Source: Christensenella sp. UBA2853
Lineage (GTDB): Bacteria; Bacillota; Clostridia; Christensenellales; Aristaeellaceae
NCBI GenBank assembly: GCA_002350845.1
Contig: DEFL01000013.1
Location: 1 to 64,000 of the forward strand
Reading direction: 5' to 3'
DNA length: 64,000 nucleotides
Notes under the pieces: generated by a model
What the model was told of the DNA's origin: nothing
The model's database searches: none
The model's input: the letters and a program-made list of their open reading frames with translations, nothing else
Program-made: the position numbers and the translations under genes
In this document: positions 41,766 to 51,174 of the stretch, one piece after another
Numbering within the stretch: position 1 is the stretch's first letter
Layout of the letters: every line of letters begins with the position of its first letter

Positions 41766-44348
41766 ATGCAAACCATTCAAAAGGTTGTCGCCGTGCTCCT
41801 GGTCATGATGATCCCGATGACTGCAGTCTGCGGCACAGCTGAAAACATGGAAACTCATTTCACTGTTCAGGCGACTGAAAGCAGTGAACCACACTTCACC
41901 ATAGAAACAGAGGATAAACTGGTCGCAGCATCCGGTTTGTCCGGCAAGGAATGGGGTAAGCAAGCCAGCGTCCAGAAGGAAGCCGGCCTTTCCCACCCGG
42001 TCACAGAGGAAAAACTCAAACAGGCTGCCCCGCATGCACAGGTGTTCCGTAAAGATGGGAAAATCTATATGATGCAGGATCTCGAGGGACTGGCATCTGT
42101 CCGCAACGCAATGGATGCTTACCGTACAGTCTACAGTCTTCTCCCTCTTCTCCAGGGGGCAGAGGGCACATCCCTGCGGCTCTGGTCGCAGTTGGCCATG
42201 GGAACACATCAGGTGTACTCTTTCCAGCAGGTTTTCGAGGGGATGACCGTTCCCACGAGTACGGCGAAACTTGTTGTCGATCAGCAGGGCCGCCTGACTG
42301 CCGTGTTCAGCTCTCTTTCCCCGGTGCTTCCTGAAAGCACAGGTACATCCGTCATCACGGCATCCGATGCTGAAGATATTGTCCGCCGGTTTCTGGCATA
42401 CAATAAGGCAGCTGACAGCGTGATGCCCGCCTATACTACGCGCACCGTCATCTCTCAGGATGAACACGAAGACGGCGAAGTGCTCCCGGATATTCTCGCG
42501 TGGATCGTCTATTCCCATAATCCGCGCTTTCCGGACTGCACGACCGTTGATCTCCCCTACCTGGCCCATTTTGTCAGTATGGATGGCACTTACCTGCGCT
42601 ACAGCGCGGTAGCCATCCCTGAAGACCCGGCCCTCAATGCCGGTTACTCCGCTGCCTACGCCTTTGAATTCATGGAACCAACAGAATGGACCGGTGAGGT
42701 CGTAGCAATGGATGGCAGCATCCTTTCCCTCAGTGTGCCCGTCATGCGGGACACCCGCACCGGTGTATGGTATCTGGCAGACCCCATCCGCAAAATAGCG
42801 GTCGGCGAATACAGCGCACTGGCTTTTGGTGACGGCAATATTCAGCTGGCTGCCCAGACCGACAACACTGCCTGGAATGATGAAGACCTCATCACCTATG
42901 CCAATATGATCCGGGTCTGGGATTTCTTTGCAGCGGCCGGATGGCCCGGACCGGATGGCAACGGCACACCCGTTCTGCTTCTGAGAAACATGTGTACCGA
43001 AAACGGCGACCCGATCTACAATGCCGCATATATCGGACAGTGCAGAGGCTGGCAGTGCTTTGCATACGGCGGAAACGCCTACATCGGACAGGGACTGGAT
43101 GTCATTGCCCATGAGTTCACGCATTGTCTGACCGACCGGGTCATGAACACCAATCTCTATCAGGATGATATGGGAGCCATCAACGAATCCATGTCCGATA
43201 TCCTTGGGAACCTCTGTGAAATGCTCTGTGAGAACACCAGGGATCCTGATTGGCAGATCGGTGAAAGCACCGGCGTCACGCTGCGTTCCATGCTCAATCC
43301 GCATGATCACCAGCAGCCGGAGTATATCTGGGATCTTTACTATGCTCCGCACACGATCAAACCCAACGACCTGAACGACCGGGGCGGCGTACACGCCAAT
43401 TCTTCCATTCTGAACTATGTCGCCGCCCATCTGTGTGAGACCTATGGCATGTCCCTGGAGGATGCAGGATATCTGTGGATGCATGCTGCATTCGTTCTCA
43501 CCCCGACAACTGACTTTACGCAGCTGTCTCACGTGCTCCCCTGGGTACTGAAGATTTCCGGAAACAGCAGCTTTACAAAAGGTCTGGATCAGCTGATCCA
43601 GCATACCCGAATGGCGGAAACCAAAGTCCCGGAGACGCTGCCCGAACACCAGCGTATCGTCAGTCTCAAGCTCCCGGATGCGCCTGTTTACAGAGATGGC
43701 CAATGGGTGATGTTCGCAATCCAGCTGAATACAGAGAGTATCTCAATTATTCTGCAGTCCATTCGCGATCTCGCGGGCCATACCATCCGAATGGATCTGA
43801 ACAGTGAAGAATACTTCAGCCATCTTTCCAGTCTTCTCCACACATTGCACCTGGATGCCTCAAGCATTCTGAATTATCAGCTGTCTGAGTCCGCAATCAT
43901 GGAATGGCTGGCCAGTCTCTCTGAAGATATCATTACGTATCACACATCTTGGGAAAGCAATGCGGATCATGAAATCAAACTGATTGTCAAAGACGCACCG
44001 ACACTGTATGTGATGGCTGGCTATGCTGAGAACAGCGAAGATGTTTCCGGTCTGGCTGTACTGGTCGGTGACGAATGGTTTGACCCGCTGAACTTTTTAA
44101 CCAGTGATTCCGAAGCAGCTGAAACGGACGATGCCGGTCTCATCACCCGCATCTTCTGCAAGCTCTTCGAGCACATCCTGGGCGGTCTCGGGAAAACCGG
44201 CTCAGACGCAAAGAGCATCACACTCCCGTCCACTGGACTTGAGAAGGTTTCCATGCATGAGCCCGCACCCGAAGAAATCGAGTATCTCCCAGAAGATGAG
44301 CTGAACTCTGTCGGCTTCCTTCCGCATAACGGAAAGATCGGCCGCTGA
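41766..44348 (+). CDS. Secreted M4 family (thermolysin-like) metalloprotease
   Basis: This 860-residue preproprotein has a signal peptide of about 24 residues (cleavage near VCGTA), a long FTP/PepSY-like propeptide (to about 370), and the M4 catalytic domain. Catalytic and zinc residues are H449-E-F-T-H453, E474 in GAINESMSD, and the transition-state His in GGVHANSS. About 250 residues follow the catalytic domain; they contain a helical amphipathic stretch and an acidic end, with no LPXTG signal. The ATG at 41766 is preferred over upstream in-frame codons because the signal peptide begins there, although the ribosome site (AAAGGA) is distant. It is divergent from the sigma/export locus. Confidence 0.87.
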   Translation: MQTIQKVVAVLLVMMIPMTAVCGTAENMETHFTVQATESSEPHFTIETEDKLVAASGLSGKEWGKQASVQKEAGLSHPVTEEKLKQAAPHAQVFRKDGKIYMMQDLEGLASVRNAMDAYRTVYSLLPLLQGAEGTSLRLWSQLAMGTHQVYSFQQVFEGMTVPTSTAKLVVDQQGRLTAVFSSLSPVLPESTGTSVITASDAEDIVRRFLAYNKAADSVMPAYTTRTVISQDEHEDGEVLPDILAWIVYSHNPRFPDCTTVDLPYLAHFVSMDGTYLRYSAVAIPEDPALNAGYSAAYAFEFMEPTEWTGEVVAMDGSILSLSVPVMRDTRTGVWYLADPIRKIAVGEYSALAFGDGNIQLAAQTDNTAWNDEDLITYANMIRVWDFFAAAGWPGPDGNGTPVLLLRNMCTENGDPIYNAAYIGQCRGWQCFAYGGNAYIGQGLDVIAHEFTHCLTDRVMNTNLYQDDMGAINESMSDILGNLCEMLCENTRDPDWQIGESTGVTLRSMLNPHDHQQPEYIWDLYYAPHTIKPNDLNDRGGVHANSSILNYVAAHLCETYGMSLEDAGYLWMHAAFVLTPTTDFTQLSHVLPWVLKISGNSSFTKGLDQLIQHTRMAETKVPETLPEHQRIVSLKLPDAPVYRDGQWVMFAIQLNTESISIILQSIRDLAGHTIRMDLNSEEYFSHLSSLLHTLHLDASSILNYQLSESAIMEWLASLSEDIITYHTSWESNADHEIKLIVKDAPTLYVMAGYAENSEDVSGLAVLVGDEWFDPLNFLTSDSEAAETDDAGLITRIFCKLFEHILGGLGKTGSDAKSITLPSTGLEKVSMHEPAPEEIEYLPEDELNSVGFLPHNGKIGR

Positions 44349-44414
44349 TTCCCGCTCTCTATGAAAGTCTGCTGCAGCGCATGCTCTGTCAGCTTGCTGC
44401 AGCAGCAACGCAAA

Positions 44415-44446
44415 CGCCGCCGGTTTTCCGGCGGCGCTTGTTTTAT
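44415..44446 (+). terminator. Terminator of the M4 protease gene
   Basis: CGCCGCCGG/CCGGCGGCG, a 9-bp stem with a TTTT loop, followed by CTTGTTTTAT. Confidence 0.85.
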
Positions 44447-44447
44447 T

Positions 44448-45092
44448 TCAGCGGTTTGTGCTGTCTTTTGGACGGCTTCCGATGCGCAGGATCAGGAATC
44501 CGATCAGTGCAAACACTCCAAGCATAACAACAAGGGCATATGCCACGCCAATCCCCATGCTGCCATATCCGGCCGTTTCCGGCATAAACCCAAACCATCC
44601 GGAAGGAGCCCGATAGTTCAGGAACGGATACGGGGCCGGCATTCCATGCCAGCGAAAGCCAGCAGCGCCAAGGATCAGGATCATGCAGAACCAGACCGTA
44701 GGTGGAAGGAGCGCATACAAAAGCCATCTCCGATGCAACTGCACGGGGCGATCATTCAGGCAGAAGTCGGCCAGCATCATCATCGGCACCAGGACATGCA
44801 TGCACAGGCTCGCATCATGGTCCTGTCTGTACGCTGCCAGAATCCCGCCCGGATAGATCGGAGCAAGGACAAGCAGGTAGACAACGAATGTCACCAGAAT
44901 GGAAACCACCGCGGAGTATTTGAACCCCTTCAGCCTGCCCGGTCCGGCAATCAGCTGCAGAAGGACCGCAACGGCTGCATAGAGATTGGACAGCTGCGTG
45001 AAGAATGTAAAACCGATCGGCCAATGCCACATGCAGATATAGGCATAGATGACCATCAAGAGAATCATTGTCTTGGGAAGCCAGTATTTCAT
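44448..45092 (-). CDS. Pr6Pr-like integral membrane protein
   Basis: This 214-residue protein has six predicted membrane helices over almost its whole length. TFFTQLSNLYAAV near the N-terminus and LCMHVLVPMMMLADFCL, then PYPFLNY, match the Pr6Pr family, which has no known function. The ATG at 45092 follows GGAAGGA. The frame is open for 72 codons upstream without a ribosome site and across a promoter and terminator. It is a single-gene unit with its own promoter. Confidence 0.78.
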   Translation of the reverse strand: MKYWLPKTMILLMVIYAYICMWHWPIGFTFFTQLSNLYAAVAVLLQLIAGPGRLKGFKYSAVVSILVTFVVYLLVLAPIYPGGILAAYRQDHDASLCMHVLVPMMMLADFCLNDRPVQLHRRWLLYALLPPTVWFCMILILGAAGFRWHGMPAPYPFLNYRAPSGWFGFMPETAGYGSMGIGVAYALVVMLGVFALIGFLILRIGSRPKDSTNR

Positions 45093-45142
45093 ACAATTCC
45101 TTCCTGAAGTCCCGCCTGCGTACTCGCAAAAATGCAGGATAC

Positions 45143-45172
45143 AGTGTACCACACTTTTCTTTTCTTCTTCAA
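45143..45172 (-). promoter_or_regulatory. Promoter of the Pr6Pr-like gene
   Basis: TTGAAG (45167-45172), an 18-base spacer and TACACT (45143-45148) with a TGG extension on the minus strand. Confidence 0.6.
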
Positions 45173-45224
45173 TCCCTGCGCAGGGGCGATTGCCCTCTGC
45201 CCATTCAGCTTTCTTCCTGGCGGC

Positions 45225-45270
45225 AATACAAAACAGAGCCGGAACGGCAAAGACTGCCATCCGGGCTCTG
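45225..45270 (-). terminator. Terminator of the GH2 / AKR / dehydratase operon
   Basis: On the minus strand CAGAGCC pairs with GGCTCTG around an inner GGCA/TTGCC hairpin, followed by TTTTGTATT. It lies 22 bases beyond the dehydratase stop. CTTTTC on the other side may serve the opposite direction. Confidence 0.7.
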
Positions 45271-45291
45271 CTTTTCATGATCAAGCGTGAT

Positions 45292-47046
45292 TCACTCATC
45301 CTCGTCAAAGGACAGATAGGCCCCTTTCATGGGAGAGGCGGCAAGTTCTGCAAAAAGCCTGAGTGTCCCGTGTGTATACCGAACCGGTTTGGGTTTCCAT
45401 TTCTTTCTGCGCTCTTCCAGTACCGCTTCGATCTCCCCGGCGGTTTTTCTTTCCCCCTGAATGCCCACAATCGCAAGTATCCGCTTTCTGACATCCAGCT
45501 GAATCAGGTCTCCCTCCTCAACAAGGGCAATGGGCCCGCCTGCCTGTGCTTCTGGACTGCAGTGTCCAATCACGGGGCCTGTCGACGCCCCGGAAAAGCG
45601 TCCGTCAGTGATCAGTGCAATGCTCTTTCCCAGTTCCCTGTCAGAAGATATGGCTTCGGTCGTGTAAAACATTTCAGGCATGCCGGAGCCTTTGGGTCCC
45701 TCGTACCGGATGAATACGGCATCCCCCGGATGCACGCGGTGATGCAGAACCGCATCAATGCATTCTTCCTCGCTGTCAAATGGACGTGCCCTGAGAATGG
45801 CACTGAACATTTCCTCCGGGCACGCGGTATGTTTGATCACTGCGCCTTCCGGAGCCAGATTGCCCCTGAGCACAGCAATGGAACCATCCGTTCCGATCGC
45901 CCTGTGGAAAGGCCGTATGATGTCTTCCCGTGTCAGATTCAGTCCGCGCTGTGCATTGGCTTTCTCCAGCCCCTGCCTGCATCGCTCATAGTACCCGTTT
46001 TCCCGCAGCTCCTCAAGGTTTTCTCCGAGTGTTTTTCCCGTCACTGTTCTCGCGTCCAGATGCAGCACGTTCCGGATTTCCTCCATCACAGCCGGTACAC
46101 CGCCTGCATAGCTGAAAAACTCAGCAGGCCACTTCCCTGCCGGACGGATATCCAGCAGGTAATGCGCGCCGCGATGCAGACGGTCAAACGTCTCCCCGTC
46201 AATCCGGATCCCGAGCTCATGGGCGATCGCCGGCAGATGCAGCAGTGCGTTGGTCGAACCCGAGATCGCTGCATGGACCAGAATGGCATTTTCAAAGCTG
46301 TCGAGCGTGACGATATCGGACGGCCGCATGCCTTCCATCCGGCTGAGCTGAACAGCCAGTTTTCCTGCATTTTCTGCGGTCTGAAGAATCTCCTGTGACG
46401 CTGCAGGCAGAAGAGCACTGCCCGGAAGCGCCAGCCCCAGTGCTTCCGCCATAATCTGCATGGTTGATGCGGTTCCGATAAAGGAACACGCCCCGCAGCC
46501 GGGACAGGCATTCTCCTTTGCCCATTCCAGCGTCTGGTCGTCAATTTCCCCGCGCTCATACCGTGCAGAATACATGCCCAGCTGTTCAAGTGTCAGCAGT
46601 TTCGGACCTGCAGGCATCGTACCGCCTGGCACAAACACTGCAGGAATGTTGATCCGCGCCATGCCCATGAGATTGCCCGGCAGACCTTTATCGCAGGATG
46701 CAATGAAAACGCCGGCATCAAACGGTGTACTGCATGCCTGGATTTCAATCATGTTTGCAATCATTTCCCGGCTGGCCAGAGAATAATTGATGCCGTCCGT
46801 CCCCTGGCTTTCCCCGTCGCACATATCCGTACAGTAATACCTGGCTCCAAATCCGCCCGCTTCGGTGATGCCTTTTCTCACAGCGGCCACAAGCCGATCC
46901 AGATGTCCGGAACCGGGATGACTGTCACCGAATGTGCTTTCAATGAAGATCTGCGGTTTTTCCAGATCTTCCTTTTTCCATCCCGTCCCCAGTCGGAGCG
47001 GATCCATTTCAGGCGCCGCTCTGCGCATTTTCTGACTGGTCAGCAC
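45292..47046 (-). CDS. IlvD/Edd family dehydratase
   Basis: This 584-residue iron-sulfur dehydratase belongs to the dihydroxy-acid / phosphogluconate / sugar-acid dehydratase family. Cluster-binding cysteines are in YYCTDMCDG, CDKGLPGN and CPGCGACSFIGTA. Further family motifs are GTDGINYSLASRE, GRFSGAS and IRYEGPKGSGMPEM. It dehydrates a 2,3-dihydroxy acid to a 2-keto-3-deoxy acid. The operon with a glycosidase and an aldo/keto reductase suggests an aldonic or sugar acid rather than valine/isoleucine synthesis. The GTG start follows GGAGG by seven bases. Confidence 0.87.
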   Translation of the reverse strand: MLTSQKMRRAAPEMDPLRLGTGWKKEDLEKPQIFIESTFGDSHPGSGHLDRLVAAVRKGITEAGGFGARYYCTDMCDGESQGTDGINYSLASREMIANMIEIQACSTPFDAGVFIASCDKGLPGNLMGMARINIPAVFVPGGTMPAGPKLLTLEQLGMYSARYERGEIDDQTLEWAKENACPGCGACSFIGTASTMQIMAEALGLALPGSALLPAASQEILQTAENAGKLAVQLSRMEGMRPSDIVTLDSFENAILVHAAISGSTNALLHLPAIAHELGIRIDGETFDRLHRGAHYLLDIRPAGKWPAEFFSYAGGVPAVMEEIRNVLHLDARTVTGKTLGENLEELRENGYYERCRQGLEKANAQRGLNLTREDIIRPFHRAIGTDGSIAVLRGNLAPEGAVIKHTACPEEMFSAILRARPFDSEEECIDAVLHHRVHPGDAVFIRYEGPKGSGMPEMFYTTEAISSDRELGKSIALITDGRFSGASTGPVIGHCSPEAQAGGPIALVEEGDLIQLDVRKRILAIVGIQGERKTAGEIEAVLEERRKKWKPKPVRYTHGTLRLFAELAASPMKGAYLSFDEDE

Positions 47047-47090
47047 ACCAACGCCTCCTTTTCAGGCACGGACATTCGTTCCGCCAATTG

Positions 47091-48224
47091 TCAATCGTTT
47101 TCATACAGTGCTGCAAACTCTTTAAGATATTCACGGATCGGCAGATGCTGCGGGCAGTTTCGTTCGCACTGACCGCACTGTATGCATTCCGACGCCTTCC
47201 CGTGATTCATGGAATACCGCTGATAGTACATGTTGGTCTTCTGTCCGGTCACTGCATGAAGATTCAGCAGTCCAAAATAATCCGGGACAGCGATATTCTT
47301 CGGGCACACTTCCGTGCAGTAGCGGCAGTTGGTACACTGCACACGAATGGATTTCCTCAGCGCATCGGCTATACGCTCTGTCAGCTCATATTCTGCTGAA
47401 GAAAGCGCACAGAAATCTTCCATATACCCTGTATTATCCTTCATCTGTGCCAGACTGCTCATGCCGCTCAGTACAATCCTGACATGTTCATGGGATGCAG
47501 CAAAACGCACAGCCAGGCTCGCAGGTGTTGGCATGGGGTGTCTGCCCTGATAAAAAGAGGTAAACAGTTCCGATGCCGGTCCCTGGAGCTCAGCGAGCTT
47601 TCCGCCCTTGACCGGTTCCATGACAATGACATCTTTCCCATGGCGCACCGCTGTCTCATAGCAGCGGCGGGACTGGGCAACAGCACCTTCCCAGTCAAGG
47701 TAATTGATCTGAAGCTGAACCACATCCACTTCAGGATGTTCTGTCAGAATCCGGTCCAGCGTCTGTGCATCATCGTGGTAGGAAAAACCGATTTTCCGCG
47801 CTTTTCCTTCTTCCTTCATCCGGCGTATGAATTCAAAGCCCCCGTAGGCGGTCGTATTGATATAGCGGTCTCTCCCGATGTTATGAAGAAGATATACGTC
47901 AAAGTAATCCACGCCGCATCTTTCCAGCTGTTCGGCAAAATACCGGCTGTAATCATCTGAAGATTTCACGCGGATAATCGGCATCTTATCCGCAAGCAGA
48001 AACTGGTCACGGGGATAGCGTTCCACCACGCATTTGCGCAGCGCCTCTTCGGATGTCTGCTCATGGTACGGATACGCGGTATCAAAATAGCAGAATCCAC
48101 GCGAAATAAACAGGTCCACCATTTCTTTGAGCTGTTCCAGATCAATGCTCTTGGGATCATCCGAATCAAGCAGCGGCAGACGCATCATCCCAAAGCCCAG
48201 TTTTTTTATTCCTGAAAACTCCAT
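47091..48224 (-). CDS. Aldo/keto reductase with C-terminal ferredoxin-like domain
   Basis: This 377-residue protein has an AKR TIM barrel (about 1-280) with the tetrad Asp and Tyr in FDTAYPYHEQ, Lys in ADKMP and His in LLHN. A C-terminal domain carries two 4Fe-4S motifs: CTNCRYCTEVCP and CIQCGQCERNCP. This architecture is common in anaerobes. It probably reduces or oxidises a sugar or sugar acid with electrons passed through the clusters. It lies between the GH2 and dehydratase genes, 44 bases before the latter. Confidence 0.9.
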   Translation of the reverse strand: MEFSGIKKLGFGMMRLPLLDSDDPKSIDLEQLKEMVDLFISRGFCYFDTAYPYHEQTSEEALRKCVVERYPRDQFLLADKMPIIRVKSSDDYSRYFAEQLERCGVDYFDVYLLHNIGRDRYINTTAYGGFEFIRRMKEEGKARKIGFSYHDDAQTLDRILTEHPEVDVVQLQINYLDWEGAVAQSRRCYETAVRHGKDVIVMEPVKGGKLAELQGPASELFTSFYQGRHPMPTPASLAVRFAASHEHVRIVLSGMSSLAQMKDNTGYMEDFCALSSAEYELTERIADALRKSIRVQCTNCRYCTEVCPKNIAVPDYFGLLNLHAVTGQKTNMYYQRYSMNHGKASECIQCGQCERNCPQHLPIREYLKEFAALYEND

Positions 48225-48344
48225 TGAATTCTCCTTCTCCGGTCAGCCCCTGTTCTGCTCTTTGCCGCAGGGGCAGTTCCGGGATCCAACCATTGCCTGC
48301 TTCACGCATCCCCCTGTTCCGGGTGATCCATACTGCAGGACTTC

Positions 48345-50720
48345 TCATCCGAGTGTAAACGCAACCGTCCGCTCCTCAAACCCTTCCACCCGGATCTTCA
48401 GTGTGATCGAACCTTTCTCGTGTCTGGCCCGCAGAATCAGCAGCATATGTCCGTTATGCATGGGCATCTGCTGCACATGAAATCCGCTCTCAGACCATGC
48501 ATTCCCGTTGTCCATCCGGACCTCGCATGCAGCCCCTTCCTTCTCCCAGCACACCATGCGGTCGTCCAGCTCAAAACGAATGCCGTGGGCATCTTCCAAT
48601 GTCAGATCAATCAGTGCCACACTGTGCCCGTCTGCAGGAAGTTCTGTCCTGTCCGTGGACACCGTCAGATGGTCGGCTGTATGCTCTGAATACAGGATGT
48701 CTTCTGCCACTTTGAGACCGCAGCGGTAGCCTTCAGCACGAAGTGTGCCGGGAATATAGGGAAGATGGAAATGCACCATTCCATCCGGATAATCAGCCAG
48801 ATACGCGGTTCGGACTGTCTGACTGTTCTGATACAGTTTCACCGTATCACAGTTGGTCATGGCGGCCACATGAAGCACTTTCTCAAACTGGGTGTATTTC
48901 CAGTGCCTGCGCATCTGCGGGAATCCCCACATTCCGCGGCAGCCATCCCATGGCTCCGTTTCATCATACACGGCCAGTTTCAGCACCGGCTCCTGCGTCC
49001 ACTGCGAGGTGCAGTACCAGGCCCTTGTCTTGACATCGCCCGTGGAATCCAGGAGATCGCCGGTCCACCCGCGCACCGGCCAGAAAGGCGCCTCCCCGAG
49101 GTAATCAATGCCTGCCCATACCAGTGAGCCGCACACCCAGTCATGCTTTTTCGCAATGGCATAAGGTGATTCTTCTTTCAGCGTGACGCTGTCCTGGAAC
49201 CGGTCATCATGACGGTAATACATGGCGACCTCTGTCCCTAGAATCGGCTTGCGCATGCCGCTTTCCCGGAGTTTCTCGTAATAATGCTCCATGTAATTGC
49301 ATGAGAAGACGTCCACAATCTCTGCATACCGCCGGGCTACAGCAAGACGCTTTCCAAGCGGTGTTGTATCGTTGTATTCTTTCATGATGAACATGACCAG
49401 CACCGCGGTGACGGCCCTTGTGGGGTCCAGCTTTCTTGTCAGGTCACACAGTTCTTTCAGGCAGCGGAAAAACTGCTCCGAGTACTGACCGCCGACTTCA
49501 TTGCCCACGCTCCACAGCACAACGCACGGGTGATTGGCATCCCTGCGGATCATGGCTTCCAGATCCTGCTCATGCCACTGTTCATAGAGGGCATCGAAGT
49601 ACATGCCGCTTCCGATCCATTTGTCGTACACTTCATCCACAACCAGGAAACCCATTTCGTCACAGAGATCATACATTTCTTCAGCCATGGGATTGTGCGA
49701 TGCACGGATCGTATTGACGCCCAGCGATTTGAGTGTCTCAAGCCGTCTTTTCCAGATTTCAAGCGGCACAGCCGCACCGACAGCGCCACCGTCGTGATGC
49801 AGATTGACGCCGAACATTTTTGTTTTCACGCCGTTGAGCACAAACCCATCTTCCTCGTCAAACACCGCAGACCGAACGCCAAAGCGTACTCTATGTGCAT
49901 CCAGAACCTGATCCTTTTTGACAAGACAGATCTCCAGCGAATACAAAACCGGTGCTTCTGTCGTCCAAAGCAGCGGCTTTTGCATGAGGAAATCAAACAA
50001 TACTTCTGCATCCGCAGGTTTCTCGTCCGTATAGACGCAATCCCCGCGGCTGTCCCGGATTTCCATGCGCAGGGATACATCGTGAGATGCATGTTCTACC
50101 TCTGCTGTGACCGTGACATGCGCCTGATCGCAGCGAATGCCTTCCACATCCGGGACGTCACCCTTTGGGCCATGATTGATGGGTGAAGCCACCACACGAA
50201 CCCCGTCGTGTGCAATGCGGCATTCGTCCTGCACCAGCAGCCACACATTTCTGTAGATGCCCGCACCGGAATACCAGCGGTCGCCGCCATGCCCATACCA
50301 CTTGCCGTCTGAAGGATCCGTGTTGTCCACGCGCACGGCAAGCACATTGTCCTCCCCATAGCGCAGTCCCCCGGTCAGATCGCAAAGGAAAGGAACATAG
50401 CCATACGGTCTTCCACCCACTTCCTGGTCATTCAGGAATACACTGGAAAAGTGCTGGACGCCGTCAAACAGCACACGGACCGTTTTCCCCTGCCAGGAGG
50501 GATCCGGGGTGAAATGAAGCCGATACACTCCAACCTGCTCACGTGGAAAGAACCCCTGACTGGGCAGTCCTCCTTTGGTGCGAGGCTGATCAATCTGCCA
50601 GTCATGCGGCAAGTCAACCACGTTCCAGTCATCATCCTGAAATGACCTGTACACAGCCTGCCTATCGTCCGTCAGGCTGAATTTCCATCCATCCGTGAAC
50701 ACAATTCGATTTTTCTCCAT
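48345..50720 (-). CDS. Glycoside hydrolase family 2 (beta-galactosidase-like)
   Basis: This 791-residue retaining glycosidase has an N-terminal sugar-binding jelly roll (LPHDWQ ... GVQHFSSVFLNDQ), an Ig-like domain, a TIM barrel (about 290-590) and a C-terminal Ig-like domain. The acid/base Glu is in WSVGNEVGG and the nucleophile Glu is in LGTEVAMYY; GVNLHHDGGAVG and TIRASHNPM are family signatures. No signal peptide, so it acts on imported oligosaccharides. The uxuAB genes in the window make beta-glucuronides a possible substrate, but the residues seen are those of beta-galactosidase-annotated members. It begins the sugar operon. Confidence 0.9.
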   Translation of the reverse strand: MEKNRIVFTDGWKFSLTDDRQAVYRSFQDDDWNVVDLPHDWQIDQPRTKGGLPSQGFFPREQVGVYRLHFTPDPSWQGKTVRVLFDGVQHFSSVFLNDQEVGGRPYGYVPFLCDLTGGLRYGEDNVLAVRVDNTDPSDGKWYGHGGDRWYSGAGIYRNVWLLVQDECRIAHDGVRVVASPINHGPKGDVPDVEGIRCDQAHVTVTAEVEHASHDVSLRMEIRDSRGDCVYTDEKPADAEVLFDFLMQKPLLWTTEAPVLYSLEICLVKKDQVLDAHRVRFGVRSAVFDEEDGFVLNGVKTKMFGVNLHHDGGAVGAAVPLEIWKRRLETLKSLGVNTIRASHNPMAEEMYDLCDEMGFLVVDEVYDKWIGSGMYFDALYEQWHEQDLEAMIRRDANHPCVVLWSVGNEVGGQYSEQFFRCLKELCDLTRKLDPTRAVTAVLVMFIMKEYNDTTPLGKRLAVARRYAEIVDVFSCNYMEHYYEKLRESGMRKPILGTEVAMYYRHDDRFQDSVTLKEESPYAIAKKHDWVCGSLVWAGIDYLGEAPFWPVRGWTGDLLDSTGDVKTRAWYCTSQWTQEPVLKLAVYDETEPWDGCRGMWGFPQMRRHWKYTQFEKVLHVAAMTNCDTVKLYQNSQTVRTAYLADYPDGMVHFHLPYIPGTLRAEGYRCGLKVAEDILYSEHTADHLTVSTDRTELPADGHSVALIDLTLEDAHGIRFELDDRMVCWEKEGAACEVRMDNGNAWSESGFHVQQMPMHNGHMLLILRARHEKGSITLKIRVEGFEERTVAFTLG

Positions 50721-50846
50721 GAGTCATCCCCTGCCTTCCTTATGCTGTGAAACCTCTGATTTCCTGACTTTGTGGTGCCTGAGGCATCTCCACTGCGCAT
50801 TCCCGCAGATTGCTTTTCTCACTGAAGAACCTTTTCAATTCGATTC

Positions 50847-50875
50847 ATTGTAAGAAAAAAGGCATGCGAAAACAA
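50847..50875 (-). promoter_or_regulatory. Promoter of the GH2 operon
   Basis: TTGTTT (50870-50875), a 17-base spacer and TACAAT (50847-50852) on the minus strand, about 125 bases upstream of the ATG. Confidence 0.5.
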
Positions 50876-50968
50876 GAGACACAAATCACCGTTTTCGTCC
50901 TGCCCTGAACAATCGCCCGATGAGCCGTATCCCGCACGCTCTTTACCAGGCATTTCTCTGTGTGTGCC

Positions 50969-50998
50969 TTGCAATCAAAGGGCACATGGCTATATAAT
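50969..50998 (+). promoter_or_regulatory. Promoter of the stand-alone SpoIIE-type phosphatase gene
   Basis: TTGCAA (50969-50974), an 18-base spacer and TATAAT (50993-50998) on the plus strand, with a long leader to 51175. Confidence 0.6.
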
Positions 50999-51174
50999 AC
51001 TTTAGAACAGATATTTGTGCATCTTTTTTTGCGTTATTGGCATATCATCTGTCCGATATGCAGCATTCTGCAACTGCAGCCAGTGCTCCGGATGTCTGGA
51101 CAATACAGATCGATGCTTTTCTGTGCGTGATGCGTTTCCCGGGGAATTGATCAAAGAGAAAGTGAGGCCATGTG

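Larger units (their letters stand above)
50721..51174. other. Divergent promoter region between the GH2 operon and a SpoIIE-type phosphatase gene
   Basis: These 454 bases have no supported gene. They contain a minus-strand promoter (50847-50875), a plus-strand promoter (50969-50998), and a leader of about 170 bases before the phosphatase gene with a small hairpin CATATC/GATATG near 51041-51060. Confidence 0.6.

Noticed and set aside
41733..43703. Long open frame antisense to the M4 protease gene
   Set aside because: It mirrors the third-position pattern of the real gene and has no domain, ribosome site or signal; the M4 protein has a full catalytic set.
48246..48275. CCCCTG/CAGGGG hairpin between the GH2 and aldo/keto reductase genes
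   Set aside because: No T-tract on the minus strand, so not called as a terminator; possibly an mRNA-stability element.
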